Assembly: GCA_026162565.1 (NCBI GenBank)
Contig: JAOEIQ010000007.1
Coordinates: forward strand, 162,226-226,225
Direction: 5' to 3'
Length of the DNA: 64,000 nt
Origin: Flavobacteriaceae bacterium NBU2973
GTDB taxonomy: Bacteria; Bacteroidota; Bacteroidia; Flavobacteriales; Flavobacteriaceae
Shown here: piece by piece, positions 25,476 to 34,728 of the stretch
Layout: each line of letters begins with the position of its first letter
How positions within the stretch are numbered: the stretch's first letter is position 1
The notes under the pieces: generated by a model
Told to the model about the DNA's origin: nothing
What the model saw: only the letters and a program-made list of their open reading frames with translations
Databases searched by the model: none
Position numbers and translations under genes: made by a program

Positions 25476-25558
25476 ATTTACCTAACTAATTTAATGTTTA
25501 TATCTAACTCTAACAATGGTAAAATCAAAGTTCTCACTTTTTTAATTTTAAAAAATAC

Positions 25559-26515
25559 TTAACTTATTAAGTCAAGTACTTCAAGTCTTTCTTTCGCCAG
25601 AATATATCTTGTACGGACATCATCAATTTGCTGTTGAGTTAATTTCTTACCATAGGTACGAAGCCCTCCATCGGCATCATTATGATGAATTCCAAAAGCA
25701 AACTTAAGGTATTCTAAGAGTAATGGCTGAGCATCTAGATACGATATGGAATTTAAAGCCCGAGAAATTTTGTTTGCCTCTGCCCATTCTCCGTTTGTAA
25801 CGTACTCCTGCATCGTAACACTAGCTTTTGGAAAGATACAACCTACACCAGTAATTCCTCCAGATGCTCCAGCAAGTCCTGCATGAACCGTAACTGTGTC
25901 AACACCTGCCAAAACTTTTAAATCTTCGTTCTCTAACGTTAGAGTTTCAATAATAGAAACATCCATAGTCGATATTTTAAGAGCGGTTACTTTAGGAAGA
26001 ACAGATAGTCTTTTAAGAAGATCCGTTGAGAGCTCATGATAGCCAGCAGCCTCAGGGTTGTTATAAGGCATAATTGTAACGCCTGCATCTTTTGCAGTTG
26101 TTTCAGAAAGCGCATAGTAAGCATACATTTCTTCTTCTGAAGGAACAGCTTTAGTTTTTGGCGGCATAACCATTACTGTATCCACACCAACTTTAGCAAG
26201 TTCTTCAACGATTTTAGCAAGCTCTTCTTTTGTTTCTGCTGCAGCTCCGCTAATCAATGGGACATTGTATTCTTTAGCAACCTCAGAAAGACCTTTAAGT
26301 AAGAAAAGTCGTTGTTTAGTACTCAAGTAACTATTCTCACCCAGAGTTCCAGAACCGACAAGTCCACTCATTCTACTTCCCCCTTTTCCTTGAACTTTTA
26401 AAATACCTGCTGCGTATTTTTGTGTTGCATTAAGGTCAATTTCAAGATCGCCAGATTTTGACTCTTTCAGCCATGTGAACACAGCTGGCATAACGCCATT
26501 CCATTTTAAACTCAT
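25559..26515 (-). CDS. DapA-family lyase, probable 1-pyrroline-4-hydroxy-2-carboxylate deaminase
   Basis: The 318-residue class I aldolase-fold protein has the Schiff-base Lys in VTALKIST and the proton-relay Tyr in MPYNNPE. A glycine-rich GGITGVGCIFP replaces the motifs of true dihydrodipicolinate synthases. In hydroxyproline operons this subfamily deaminates 1-pyrroline-4-hydroxy-2-carboxylate to alpha-ketoglutaric semialdehyde. It is the first gene after the divergent AraC regulator region and is separated from DUF1272 by 83 bp. The specific reaction is inferred from context. Confidence 0.85.
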   Translation of the reverse strand: MSLKWNGVMPAVFTWLKESKSGDLEIDLNATQKYAAGILKVQGKGGSRMSGLVGSGTLGENSYLSTKQRLFLLKGLSEVAKEYNVPLISGAAAETKEELAKIVEELAKVGVDTVMVMPPKTKAVPSEEEMYAYYALSETTAKDAGVTIMPYNNPEAAGYHELSTDLLKRLSVLPKVTALKISTMDVSIIETLTLENEDLKVLAGVDTVTVHAGLAGASGGITGVGCIFPKASVTMQEYVTNGEWAEANKISRALNSISYLDAQPLLLEYLKFAFGIHHNDADGGLRTYGKKLTQQQIDDVRTRYILAKERLEVLDLIS

Positions 26516-26573
26516 AAAGTAGTTTTTAATAACATAAAATTACTGCATCTTCAGGCTTAATAATGCTATTGAT

Positions 26574-26602
26574 TTATCCAATAGTAATACTATATTATCC
26601 AA
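26574..26602. promoter_or_regulatory. Tandem TTATCCAA boxes, candidate AraC-regulator site
   Basis: TTATCCAA occurs twice (26574-26581 and 26595-26602), exactly 21 bp apart, in the 183-bp gap between the hydroxyproline operon and its divergent AraC-family gene. Direct repeats two helical turns apart are the usual form of AraC-family sites. Confidence 0.55.
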
Positions 26603-26640
26603 AATTATTGATTAATATTAAAAAATGAATAGTATTTATG

Positions 26641-26648
26641 TATTTTTG
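26641..26648 (+). promoter_or_regulatory. -7 box of the AraC-family gene
   Basis: TATTTTTG fits TAnnTTTG. No TTTG occurs at the usual spacing, which fits an activator-dependent promoter. The start codon GTG is about 50 bp downstream. Confidence 0.35.
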
Positions 26649-26698
26649 ATCTATACTGAAATTCATTTCAATATACTCAATGTAAAAATTCAGCATAC

Positions 26699-27541
26699 GT
26701 GAAAGTACTGCCTTTTAAAATACCAAAACCAGAATTTGATGCCCTAATTTATCAAGAAGATAATGGTGATTTCTTTTTTGACAAGCTGCATCAGCATGAA
26801 GAAATTCAATTAAGTTATATTGTTGAAGGTGAAGGTACACTGATTGTTGGTGATACCATAAACTATTACAAACCTGATGATGTTTTGGTTATTGGCAGTA
26901 ATATTCCTCATGTTTTTAAAAGCGATTTACAATCATCGACCAACTCGCATATGCTTACTCTATTTTTTACTAAAGATTCGTTTGGTTCTAATTTTTTTGA
27001 ATTAGAAGAATTGAAAGAATCTGCTATTTTTTTCAAACGAAGTAAACATGGATTTAAGGTTTTTTCGCATAAAAAAGTTTTAAAAGAACTCTTTTTTAAA
27101 CTTAAAAATGCTTCTAAAATGAAGCAGTTTATTGTGTTGCTAGAACTATTACAAACTTTAAATAAGGCAAACTATAAGAGCTTATCGTCTTTTATTTATG
27201 ATAAAACTTATACTGATATTGAAGGTAACAGAATACGTGATGTATTTGAATATACTATGGAAAATTATAAGTCTGAAATTTCACTAAACACTATGGCAGA
27301 AGTCGCAACAATGACTAAAAATGCTTTTTGTAAATATTTTAAAAAACGAACAAACAAAACCTACATTCAATTTTTAAATGAGCTGCGAATTGAGAATGCT
27401 TGTAAACTTTTAATAACTCAAAAAGATTTACCAATTATAGAAATAGCAGATCAAACAGGATTTAATAATTTATCAAATTTTAATAGGCAATTCAAAGCTA
27501 TTAAAAAGATGAATCCATCAATGTTTAGAAAAACATCATAG
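26699..27541 (+). CDS. AraC family transcriptional regulator
   Basis: The 280-residue regulator has a cupin-like N-terminal sensor (HQHEEIQLSYIVEGEGTLIVG, then DVLVIGSNIPHVF) and a C-terminal AraC double HTH (LNTMAEVATMTKNAFCKYFKK, then IIEIADQTGFNNLSNFNRQFK). It starts at GTG 26699. Divergent placement to the hydroxyproline operon, with tandem TTATCCAA boxes in between, suggests it controls that operon, perhaps with hydroxyproline or an intermediate as ligand. Its end overlaps the convergent MmcQ/YjbR gene by 6 bp. Confidence 0.9.
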   Translation: MKVLPFKIPKPEFDALIYQEDNGDFFFDKLHQHEEIQLSYIVEGEGTLIVGDTINYYKPDDVLVIGSNIPHVFKSDLQSSTNSHMLTLFFTKDSFGSNFFELEELKESAIFFKRSKHGFKVFSHKKVLKELFFKLKNASKMKQFIVLLELLQTLNKANYKSLSSFIYDKTYTDIEGNRIRDVFEYTMENYKSEISLNTMAEVATMTKNAFCKYFKKRTNKTYIQFLNELRIENACKLLITQKDLPIIEIADQTGFNNLSNFNRQFKAIKKMNPSMFRKTS

Positions 27542-27898
27542 TAATTCTTGTTGCTTTTTTTTAGGCAAACTTTTTACAACTAAATCGTAAGAGTGATCTA
27601 TTAATTCTGATAGTAATTTTGGTGTAACTTCACCTTTATAAACCCTAACTGTATTCCAATGTTTTTTACTCATGTGGTAACCTGGCTCAATACTTTCGTA
27701 ATGTTCGCGGAGTTCTAATGCATAATCAGGATCACACTTTAGGTTAATAGCTGATTCCCCTTTCTCCCAAGTATCTAATCCTGTTAGTAAAAACATTTTG
27801 CCTAGTACTTTAAACACTAAAACATTATCGTCAAATGGGAAATGTTCTGTAACTGCTTTTTTACTCAAGCAATACTCATAAAGTTGTTCTATATTCAT
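27536..27898 (-). CDS. MmcQ/YjbR family protein
   Basis: The 120-residue protein matches the MmcQ/YjbR (DNA-binding-like CyaY fold) family: FPFDDNVLVFKVLGKMF, INLKCDPDYALELREHY and HMSKKHWNTV. The biochemical role of the family is unclear. It is 3 bp from the hydrolase gene upstream, so the two may be co-transcribed. Confidence 0.88.
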   Translation of the reverse strand: MNIEQLYEYCLSKKAVTEHFPFDDNVLVFKVLGKMFLLTGLDTWEKGESAINLKCDPDYALELREHYESIEPGYHMSKKHWNTVRVYKGEVTPKLLSELIDHSYDLVVKSLPKKKQQELL

Positions 27899-27901
27899 TT
27901 A

Positions 27902-28843
27902 CTAATTGTCAATAAAATTGAGTAGTATTTTTAAACTTTCTTCTGGATTTTCTTCCATTGGCACATGGCCCGAATTTTTAATAACTGCTAATTTTGAGTT
28001 TGATATTAAACCATTCATACGTTTACCATTATCTAAAGGTATCCATACATCATTTTCTCCCCAAATTAGTAAGGTCTCTGTCTTGATACTTTTTATTCTC
28101 TCTATATTTTTTGAGTCACTCAACTTAAAATCCGTTTTTGCTCTATCAATAAATGCTTGTCTGTTACCTTCTCTCAATGCCATATCATGATAACGCGTTA
28201 CTAAGTCATCAGTGATTTTTGTATCATCTTGATATACTTGCTCCATATTATTTTTGATAACCATTTTTGGAGTTAGGTATAAAAAAAGTGAGTTTAAAAC
28301 TGGTGTTTTAGCCATTTTAAAAATCCAAGGTTGTTCTTTATTTGTTGGTAAACCACTTGCATCAACTAAAATTAACTTTCTAATTTTTTCTGGATAATCA
28401 ACTGTATAATTCCAAGCAATATTTCCTCCTAAAGAATTTCCAGCTAAATAAAAATTGGTAATATCAAGTTTAGATAAAAACGCATTTAAAAACTCTGTAT
28501 AATTTTTAATTGAGTAATCACCATTTGAGTTTGCTCCTGTTAAGCCAAAAGCTGGTAAATCTAAACGAATTACTCTATAATTTTTCTTGAGTTTTTCTGT
28601 CCAATAATCCCAAGTGTGAAGCGAAGCTGCTGTTCCATGAATTAATACAATTGGAATTCCAGTCCCTTCATCTCTGTAATGAACTTGCATGCCATCTATT
28701 TCAATAAATTTGGAATGCTCATTTGTATATTTTGCTTTAAGCGCTTCAATAGGAATATCAGAGTAGTAAGCGCCTTTAATAACAAAGACAAGAATTACCA
28801 ATAATATATAAAGCAGGTATTTACTCTTCTTCTTGTTTTGCAT
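27902..28843 (-). CDS. Membrane-anchored alpha/beta hydrolase
   Basis: The 313-residue protein has an N-terminal membrane anchor (about residues 8-24), then an alpha/beta hydrolase: oxyanion region LIHGTAASLHTWD, nucleophile elbow GNSLGG, acid in WGENDVWIP and His in SGHVPMEE. The ATG at 28843 is preferred to the preceding TTG. It overlaps the DUF4230 gene by 23 bp. The substrate is unknown; the family includes esterases and haloperoxidase-like enzymes. Confidence 0.88.
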   Translation of the reverse strand: MQNKKKSKYLLYILLVILVFVIKGAYYSDIPIEALKAKYTNEHSKFIEIDGMQVHYRDEGTGIPIVLIHGTAASLHTWDYWTEKLKKNYRVIRLDLPAFGLTGANSNGDYSIKNYTEFLNAFLSKLDITNFYLAGNSLGGNIAWNYTVDYPEKIRKLILVDASGLPTNKEQPWIFKMAKTPVLNSLFLYLTPKMVIKNNMEQVYQDDTKITDDLVTRYHDMALREGNRQAFIDRAKTDFKLSDSKNIERIKSIKTETLLIWGENDVWIPLDNGKRMNGLISNSKLAVIKNSGHVPMEENPEESLKILLNFIDN

Positions 28844-29447
28844 CAATTAGCTTTTTATCTAATTCATCTAAAACTAATGCCGAATAATCTAACTGCCAAC
28901 CTAAAGTTTCAACAATATTCTCCATTAAACCTATAGTTTGCAGAGCTTCTTTTTGTGCTGCTTGAATTAAACCACTTTCAGGAATTTTATCATGAATGTG
29001 TTTTTTAGCTTCCAGATGTAGCTCCGTGAGATCTGACGCTTCAAACTTATTAAAATAACCATCCTTTTTATCGTAGTAATTCATATTAGTTTCTATGCTC
29101 AATACTTCAGGTTGAGGAAAGTGATGCAAATAAATCTTTTTAGATGACTTATCTGCTTCCATATGTATCTTGGCTAAATCGTAACCAACATACGCTTTTG
29201 CATTTATAACTACTAGTGCTTTTTTCTTACTATTAATCATTTTTAAAAACTTTTCTTTTACGTCTTCATAATGATATATTTCAGCAAAATCACCTTCAAC
29301 AGTAATAAATTTACAAACGCTTTTTATTTTATCTAGTAATAAAATAGATTGCGATTTAACTAAACGTTTTTGATTTAATGACTTAAAGTAGGTTACACCT
29401 CCTAGGCTTACTAATACGCCAATGATGATTCCTAAAAATGCTTCCAT
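28821..29447 (-). CDS. DUF4230 membrane-anchored protein
   Basis: The 208-residue protein has one N-terminal membrane helix (about 3-20) and a soluble domain typical of DUF4230 (LLDKIKSVCKFITVEGDFAE, ALVVINAKAYVGYDLAKI). The function is unknown. It ends inside the start of the hydrolase gene and begins 1 bp after the cyclase-family stop, so it is part of a tight minus-strand run. Confidence 0.85.
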   Translation of the reverse strand: MEAFLGIIIGVLVSLGGVTYFKSLNQKRLVKSQSILLLDKIKSVCKFITVEGDFAEIYHYEDVKEKFLKMINSKKKALVVINAKAYVGYDLAKIHMEADKSSKKIYLHHFPQPEVLSIETNMNYYDKKDGYFNKFEASDLTELHLEAKKHIHDKIPESGLIQAAQKEALQTIGLMENIVETLGWQLDYSALVLDELDKKLIDAKQEEE

Positions 29448-30197
29448 TTACGGTATAATTTTATATAATATCGGTTTACTTGGTGTTGCATCATTTTCAA
29501 ATGGTGCTATTTGTAAATTCACAAAGTACGTGCCATCTTCTATTTTATTAGACACGTAAATAAACTCTGTTATAGTAGCATCATATCGAATATCACCATC
29601 TAACTGCCAAAACGCTTTATGACCAGCAAGTGCTCCTTCATCTTTTTCACGATCTGGACTTGGCAAATCTATTAGTAAATGTTTAATTCCCTTTTTTACT
29701 AAAAGCTCTATTGCTTCTTTTGTGAAATAGGGCCAGTTAGTATTTGAATATTGTTTTGATTTTTTTTCTTTTAAATTAGGAATCGTCCTAACCACAAGTG
29801 CTTCTCTCTTTTTGTTACCTATTGCAAATTGTAGTTGTTTTTTAGAAATTATAAAATCGTCTCCTTCACTTTCAGGAGCAACAGTAATGACTTCAGCTAA
29901 AAAGAAAAACTGTTTTAAATGTTTGTTTATAGAATGAACTTTCTCTGTAATATGTCCAACACACTCTGTATGTGTACCATGTGCATGCGGATTGAATTGA
30001 ATAGTATTAAAGTTTATAGAAGCGCCTTCTTTTACGCTTGCAGTCCAGTCGTTTAAAACTACTGGTTCTATTTTTGGCTCATCTATATACCAGGCATTTA
30101 CATTACTTTTAGATGCCTTTAATGGAATAGAAATATCTAATGGTTGTGATAAATCTATCGTATATTTTTTAGATTTATATTGTATGGTTGTGATCAA
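29448..30197 (-). CDS. Cyclase family protein (kynurenine-formamidase-like)
   Basis: The 249-residue protein belongs to the metal-dependent cyclase/formamidase family. The signature is HAHGTHTECVGHI, where family members usually have HxGTHxDxPxH, so Glu and Gly replace the second-sphere Asp and Pro. A later IDLPSPDREKDEG ... HKAFW block is kept. The start is TTG at 30197, forming a TTGA overlap with the hemW stop; no ATG or GTG is available nearby. A hydrolase on amides or lactones is likely, substrate unknown. Confidence 0.8.
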   Translation of the reverse strand: MITTIQYKSKKYTIDLSQPLDISIPLKASKSNVNAWYIDEPKIEPVVLNDWTASVKEGASINFNTIQFNPHAHGTHTECVGHITEKVHSINKHLKQFFFLAEVITVAPESEGDDFIISKKQLQFAIGNKKREALVVRTIPNLKEKKSKQYSNTNWPYFTKEAIELLVKKGIKHLLIDLPSPDREKDEGALAGHKAFWQLDGDIRYDATITEFIYVSNKIEDGTYFVNLQIAPFENDATPSKPILYKIIP

Positions 30198-31327
30198 GAC
30201 AAATTAAGTTTAAATAACTGAGAGGCTATACCATCACTTAAAAATTTTCCTTTTTTAGTGGTTAATACTTTACCGTTATCAATATACAATAAATGTTTGT
30301 TAATAAATTTTTCTGCTTGTTGTAAAAAATAGTTTTTGTAGTTGTCACCGAAATCTGAAGCAATTTTTTCTAATGAAACACCCCAAATTGTTCGTAAACC
30401 TGTCATAACATATTCGTTGTAGCGATCTGTTTTACTTAATATTTCTATTTCATTAGGTAACTCATTTTTTGAAATTGCTTTAATATACTTTGAGTTATTA
30501 GCAACATTCCAACTACGTTGTTTCCCGTTAAACGAATGCGCTGAAGGACCAATACCTAAATAGTGCTTGCCTTTCCAATAAGCCGAATTGTTTTTACTAA
30601 AAAATCCTTTTTTTCCAAAATTAGATAATTCATAATGTACAAAACCTACTTCGTCTAAACGATCAATTAACAAGTGAAACTGTTCTTGTGCTTGAGCATC
30701 ATCTACATCATCAATCACACCTTTTTCAATAAAAGATGCTAAAGCTGTTTTGGGCTCAACAGTTAAAGCGTAACTAGAAATATGCGGAATGTTATACGAT
30801 AAAGCTAGTTCTATATTTTTAAGCCATTGTTCATTTGAGGCATTTGGAATTCCATAAATAAGGTCAATTGAAATGTTGTTAAAATAACGAGTCGCAAGAG
30901 CTAAACATTCTTTTGCTTCTTCAGCATTATGAGCACGATTCATTAATTTTAAATCTTTGTCAAAAAACGACTGAATCCCAATACTTAACCTATTTATAGG
31001 ACTTTGAGATAGTTCAATTAAAACTTCTTCAGACAAATTATCTGGATTAGCTTCTAAAGTGATTTCAGGATTATCAATAACTTGAAACTTTTGATAAACA
31101 GAATCAAGCAACAACTGTAATTCTTCAGTTGTCAATAATGAAGGTGTACCTCCTCCAAAATAAATGGTTTCTACAATTGTGTTTTTAAACTCTTTTTTTC
31201 GGAGTTCAAGTTCTTGAACTAAACTTTGAATGAGTTCATCTTTCTTTTTTAAGGATGTTGAAAAATGAAAATCACAATAGTGACAAGCCTGTTTACAAAA
31301 TGGTATATGAATATATATTCCAGACAT
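30194..31327 (-). CDS. hemW: Radical SAM heme chaperone HemW
   Basis: The 377-residue radical SAM protein has CKQACHYCDF (Cys11, 15, 18) for the 4Fe-4S cluster and the GGGTPSLL SAM motif. The C-terminal HemN-like domain (MTGLRTIWGVSLEKI) is present. HemW delivers heme to respiratory proteins; it lacks the extra motif of true coproporphyrinogen dehydrogenase. It starts by a 1-nt TAATG overlap with the LRR gene and ends overlapping the cyclase-family start. Confidence 0.95.
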   Translation of the reverse strand: MSGIYIHIPFCKQACHYCDFHFSTSLKKKDELIQSLVQELELRKKEFKNTIVETIYFGGGTPSLLTTEELQLLLDSVYQKFQVIDNPEITLEANPDNLSEEVLIELSQSPINRLSIGIQSFFDKDLKLMNRAHNAEEAKECLALATRYFNNISIDLIYGIPNASNEQWLKNIELALSYNIPHISSYALTVEPKTALASFIEKGVIDDVDDAQAQEQFHLLIDRLDEVGFVHYELSNFGKKGFFSKNNSAYWKGKHYLGIGPSAHSFNGKQRSWNVANNSKYIKAISKNELPNEIEILSKTDRYNEYVMTGLRTIWGVSLEKIASDFGDNYKNYFLQQAEKFINKHLLYIDNGKVLTTKKGKFLSDGIASQLFKLNLS

Positions 31328-32508
31328 TAATTTTTCCTTTTAGGTTCTCCTGGAGCTCTTCTTAATCCATCATGTCTTCTAATATCTAATAATGGGTTTT
31401 TAATTTTTAATTTATAAATATTATCATCTGAAATTATTTCATGGTCAACATAAAGTAAGTTTAAATTTGGAAGTTTAGATAGCTCAATAGGAATTGATGG
31501 AATATTATTATTATGAAGCTTTAGTAACCTCAATTTTTTTAGTTTTAATACTTCTAATGGAAAAAATTTAAATCTATTATATTCTAAACCAATAGCATCT
31601 AAATTTTGAAGCTTGGTTATAGATTTAGGAAGTGTCATGATTTCATTTGAGCCAAGACTTAAGTTTTCTAATTGTTCTAATTCTCCTATTGATTCTGGTA
31701 ATGTTTCAATTTTATTAGATCCTAAATTCAAAACTTTTAAGTTTTTCAACTTACCAAAATCATCAGGCAAATATTTAATTTTTGATGCATTTGCAGTTAT
31801 GTTTTTAAGGTTAGTGCAATTAACCAATTCATCTACAATATTAGTAAAGCCAGCACCAGACATTATAATTTGCTCAAGACATTTTAGCTTACCAATTGAC
31901 TTTGGGAGGTCTTTTAATTTTTTATTTCTTCTGAAATTTAGATATCTTAAATTTTTAAGTGCTCCTATATTTTCATTTACCTCTATCATTTCTATATTTT
32001 GATCTAGAGACAATCCAACCAAATTATCAAGAAGAGATATATTATCAGGTAATTCTTTTATTCCACAATGACTCATTGCCAATAATTCGAGTTTTGGAAA
32101 TTTAGCTAGATCGTTTATCAATTTTTCTAAATCGTAAAAAGGGTTGTCTGAAATATCTAAAGCCTCTAGATTAGAAAAATAAAATAATTCTTCAGGAAGT
32201 TCTTTAAAATTTTGAGAATCAATTTTAAGGGTTTTAATTGAATCTTTATTAGACAATAACTGATTTAAGTTTAAAGTAGTTTTAATCCTATTCAATTCAT
32301 AAAAAGGCCCAGAAGCATACTTTAGATGGCCTTCCCACTTCATAGGCTCATTATTACATTTAAAATATGTATTGACGCTATTAAAGTTATCTTCTCTTTT
32401 ATCTAATTCATTTTTGTTACCTAAATAAGATTCTGCTTTATAAAAAAGAATACAGTAAATAAAAAATGCAGCTAAAAATAAAATCAAATACTTAATCAAC
32501 TTACTCAT
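31327..32508 (-). CDS. Leucine-rich repeat protein with N-terminal membrane anchor
   Basis: The 393-residue protein has one hydrophobic helix at about 6-22 and then about a dozen leucine-rich repeats of roughly 23 residues (pattern LKxLxLxxNxIxxLPxSIgxL), followed by a basic tail. The repeats suggest a protein-binding surface outside the cytoplasmic membrane. No enzymatic domain is visible. It is fused into a run with hemW (TAATG coupling) and lies 10 bp after ruvC. Confidence 0.85.
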   Translation of the reverse strand: MSKLIKYLILFLAAFFIYCILFYKAESYLGNKNELDKREDNFNSVNTYFKCNNEPMKWEGHLKYASGPFYELNRIKTTLNLNQLLSNKDSIKTLKIDSQNFKELPEELFYFSNLEALDISDNPFYDLEKLINDLAKFPKLELLAMSHCGIKELPDNISLLDNLVGLSLDQNIEMIEVNENIGALKNLRYLNFRRNKKLKDLPKSIGKLKCLEQIIMSGAGFTNIVDELVNCTNLKNITANASKIKYLPDDFGKLKNLKVLNLGSNKIETLPESIGELEQLENLSLGSNEIMTLPKSITKLQNLDAIGLEYNRFKFFPLEVLKLKKLRLLKLHNNNIPSIPIELSKLPNLNLLYVDHEIISDDNIYKLKIKNPLLDIRRHDGLRRAPGEPKRKN

Positions 32509-32518
32509 CTATTTATAC

Positions 32519-33073
32519 TTACTTCTTTACACGATTGTCATTCTGCTTCACAAAAGCAGCCCAACCTGTATAACTTTTACCTATCTCAACACGACCTTGG
32601 TTATAAAAATGACACACAGCTGCTCCAAGTCCATCCATAGAGTCTAAATTTTTTGGGAGCTCCTTAATTCCTAAAAGGCTTTGTAGCATTTTAGCAACTT
32701 GTTCTTTACTGGCATTTCCGTTACCAGTTATAGCCATTTTTATTTTTTTAGGCGAATATTCTGTAATTGGCACCTCTCGGCTCAATCCAGCTGCCATTGC
32801 AACACCTTGAGCACGACCGAGTTTTAGCATAGATTGTACATTTTTTCCAAAAAAGGGAGCTTCAATAGCAATTTCGTCTGGATGATGCGTATCTATAAGC
32901 TCAACTGTACGCTCAAAAATAAGCTTGAGTTTTAGATAATGGTCATCATATTTTTTAAGATTCAGCTCATTAAGTTGCATAAAACTCATAGTCTTACCAA
33001 CTACCTTAATAAGCCCAAAACCCATAATAGTTGTTCCTGGATCAATCCCTAAAATTATTGTTTCTTTCTTCAT
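32519..33073 (-). CDS. ruvC: Crossover junction endodeoxyribonuclease RuvC
   Basis: The 184-residue RuvC resolves Holliday junctions. The RNase H-fold acidic residues are visible: Asp11 in GIDPGTTIMG, Glu in IAIEAPFFGKN, and Asp pair in NLDSMDGLGAAVCH. I chose the ATG at 33073, which shares one base with the preceding stop (TAATG); an in-frame start at 33094 would lie inside that gene. ruvA and ruvB are not in the window. Confidence 0.95.
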   Translation of the reverse strand: MKKETIILGIDPGTTIMGFGLIKVVGKTMSFMQLNELNLKKYDDHYLKLKLIFERTVELIDTHHPDEIAIEAPFFGKNVQSMLKLGRAQGVAMAAGLSREVPITEYSPKKIKMAITGNGNASKEQVAKMLQSLLGIKELPKNLDSMDGLGAAVCHFYNQGRVEIGKSYTGWAAFVKQNDNRVKK

Positions 33074-33720
33074 TATTGTCCACAATAATAACAACCACTT
33101 AATGATACAGAAATGCCAAATGTTGCATAAATCATATTTCCGTTGAAAGCGCCTAATCCTCCTTCAGATAATTCTGTAAGGTCTTTTCCTGAAAAACCTA
33201 AAACGTATGAGCCATCTAAATAAATTGAGACTTTTTCTGATAATGAATAATGCAGCTCACTACCTATTAATCCATTTAAAAATGTGGTATTATTTTCTGA
33301 TAAATTACCTAAAGGTTTTACAAAAGAAATTCCTGGGCCAGCATGCAAAACTATACGCATACTAGGTGGTAAAAAGCCCAAACTCATAGAAGGATCATAC
33401 ACTAATTGTGCATTAACTCTTGTATAATTAGTTTTAAATTCAGGAACACCTTCACCATTTTTAAACCTGTTATATCCTATATCTAATTTTGCTCCCAGAG
33501 TTTTGGAAAACATATGCTGCAAACCAATATTGACAGTAGGTATATTAAATCGTTTACCATAAACCTCATCCACAAATCCATCTGAAAACCCATGGTTTAT
33601 ACCAACAGCTAATTGTAGTTTCCATTTAGCAATATCACGCTGCGAATAACAGACACTCATTACTAAAAACATGATAAGCAATAGTAGGTTTTGTTTTTGG
33701 GTTTTAAGTGTTCTATTCAT
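33073..33720 (-). CDS. Outer membrane beta-barrel protein
   Basis: The 215-residue protein has a signal peptide ending near CYSQ and alternating strands typical of an OmpA- or OmpW-like barrel (LQLAVGINHGF, GAKLDIGYNRF, MSLGFLPPSMRIVLHAGPGI, MIYATFGISVSLSG). A terminal CYYC pair is odd. I prefer the ATG at 33720, giving a normal signal; the ATG at 33741 would leave only 2 bp to the divergent gene. It is coupled to ruvC by TAATG. Its role is unknown. Confidence 0.8.
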   Translation of the reverse strand: MNRTLKTQKQNLLLLIMFLVMSVCYSQRDIAKWKLQLAVGINHGFSDGFVDEVYGKRFNIPTVNIGLQHMFSKTLGAKLDIGYNRFKNGEGVPEFKTNYTRVNAQLVYDPSMSLGFLPPSMRIVLHAGPGISFVKPLGNLSENNTTFLNGLIGSELHYSLSEKVSIYLDGSYVLGFSGKDLTELSEGGLGAFNGNMIYATFGISVSLSGCYYCGQ

Positions 33721-33743
33721 TTTAATAATGTTATTTTGCATCT

Positions 33744-34724
33744 ATGCATTTTGGAGCGCTTTCATACAAAACTAAACAATTCTTTTTTCTAATCATTAAA
33801 TTAAGCATAGTTGCTGGAGCATCCTATTTTATTTACAATAAACTTGTAAATAATACGTCATTAGATTTTTACGATTTTATTCAGTTTTTAAAAGAAAATA
33901 ACGCGTTTTCAAGTAAAAACATTACTTTTTTACTGATTTTAACCATTTTTAATTGGTTTTTTGAAATTTTAAAATGGCAACATTTAGTTTCTATTATTAA
34001 AAAAATATCCTTTTTTGAAGCCTTGAAACAAAGTTTAGCTTCACATACAGCATCTTTATTTACTCCAAATAGGATTGGAGATTATGGAGCAAAAGCTATT
34101 TATTATGCAAAAAATTTACGCAAACGTATTGTACTACTTAACCTATTAGGTAATATGGCACAAATGACTATTACTTTGGCTTTAGGCATTGTAGGTTTTG
34201 TGCTTTTTATAAATACATATCATGTTGACATCCCTTTAGCAAGAACTTCCCGTTTTTTAATAGCAATCCTAGTTGTTGGTGGTTTTACTGCTTTTGGAGT
34301 TACTAATAATACATTTAAAATTAAAGGTTTCTCAATTGATCGTATTCTAGAATTTTTAAAAAATATTAGTGCCTCAAACTACTTTAAGACTATTCTATTC
34401 TCATTAATTAGATATCTTATTTTTTCTTTTCAGTTTTATCTATTATTACAGATATTTGGTGTAGATGTAGATTACTATAATGCTATGATTGTTATTACAT
34501 CAATGTACTTACTAACTTCTGTAATTCCTACTATTTTTATTTTTGATGTCGTTGTAAAAGGAAGTGTTGCTTTATATTTATTTGGAATTGTTCAGGTAAA
34601 TGAATTTACTATTTTAAGTACCACAACACTTATGTGGATATTGAATTTTGTGCTTCCCAGCTTAATAGGTAGCTTTTATATTTTAAATTTCAACTATTAT
34701 AAATCTGTTATAGAAACTGAATAG
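33744..34724 (+). CDS. Lysylphosphatidylglycerol synthase TM-like flippase family protein
   Basis: The 326-residue polytopic protein has about eight membrane helices, with the family block ASHTASLFTPNRIGDYGAKAIYYAK. The LPG_synthase_TM family includes flippases and transport-like proteins without the aminoacyl transferase domain, which is absent here. It may translocate a lipid-linked intermediate. The glycosyltransferase gene follows with a 4-bp gap, so the two probably act on the same lipid or glycan. Confidence 0.88.
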   Translation: MHFGALSYKTKQFFFLIIKLSIVAGASYFIYNKLVNNTSLDFYDFIQFLKENNAFSSKNITFLLILTIFNWFFEILKWQHLVSIIKKISFFEALKQSLASHTASLFTPNRIGDYGAKAIYYAKNLRKRIVLLNLLGNMAQMTITLALGIVGFVLFINTYHVDIPLARTSRFLIAILVVGGFTAFGVTNNTFKIKGFSIDRILEFLKNISASNYFKTILFSLIRYLIFSFQFYLLLQIFGVDVDYYNAMIVITSMYLLTSVIPTIFIFDVVVKGSVALYLFGIVQVNEFTILSTTTLMWILNFVLPSLIGSFYILNFNYYKSVIETE

Positions 34725-34728
34725 ATTT

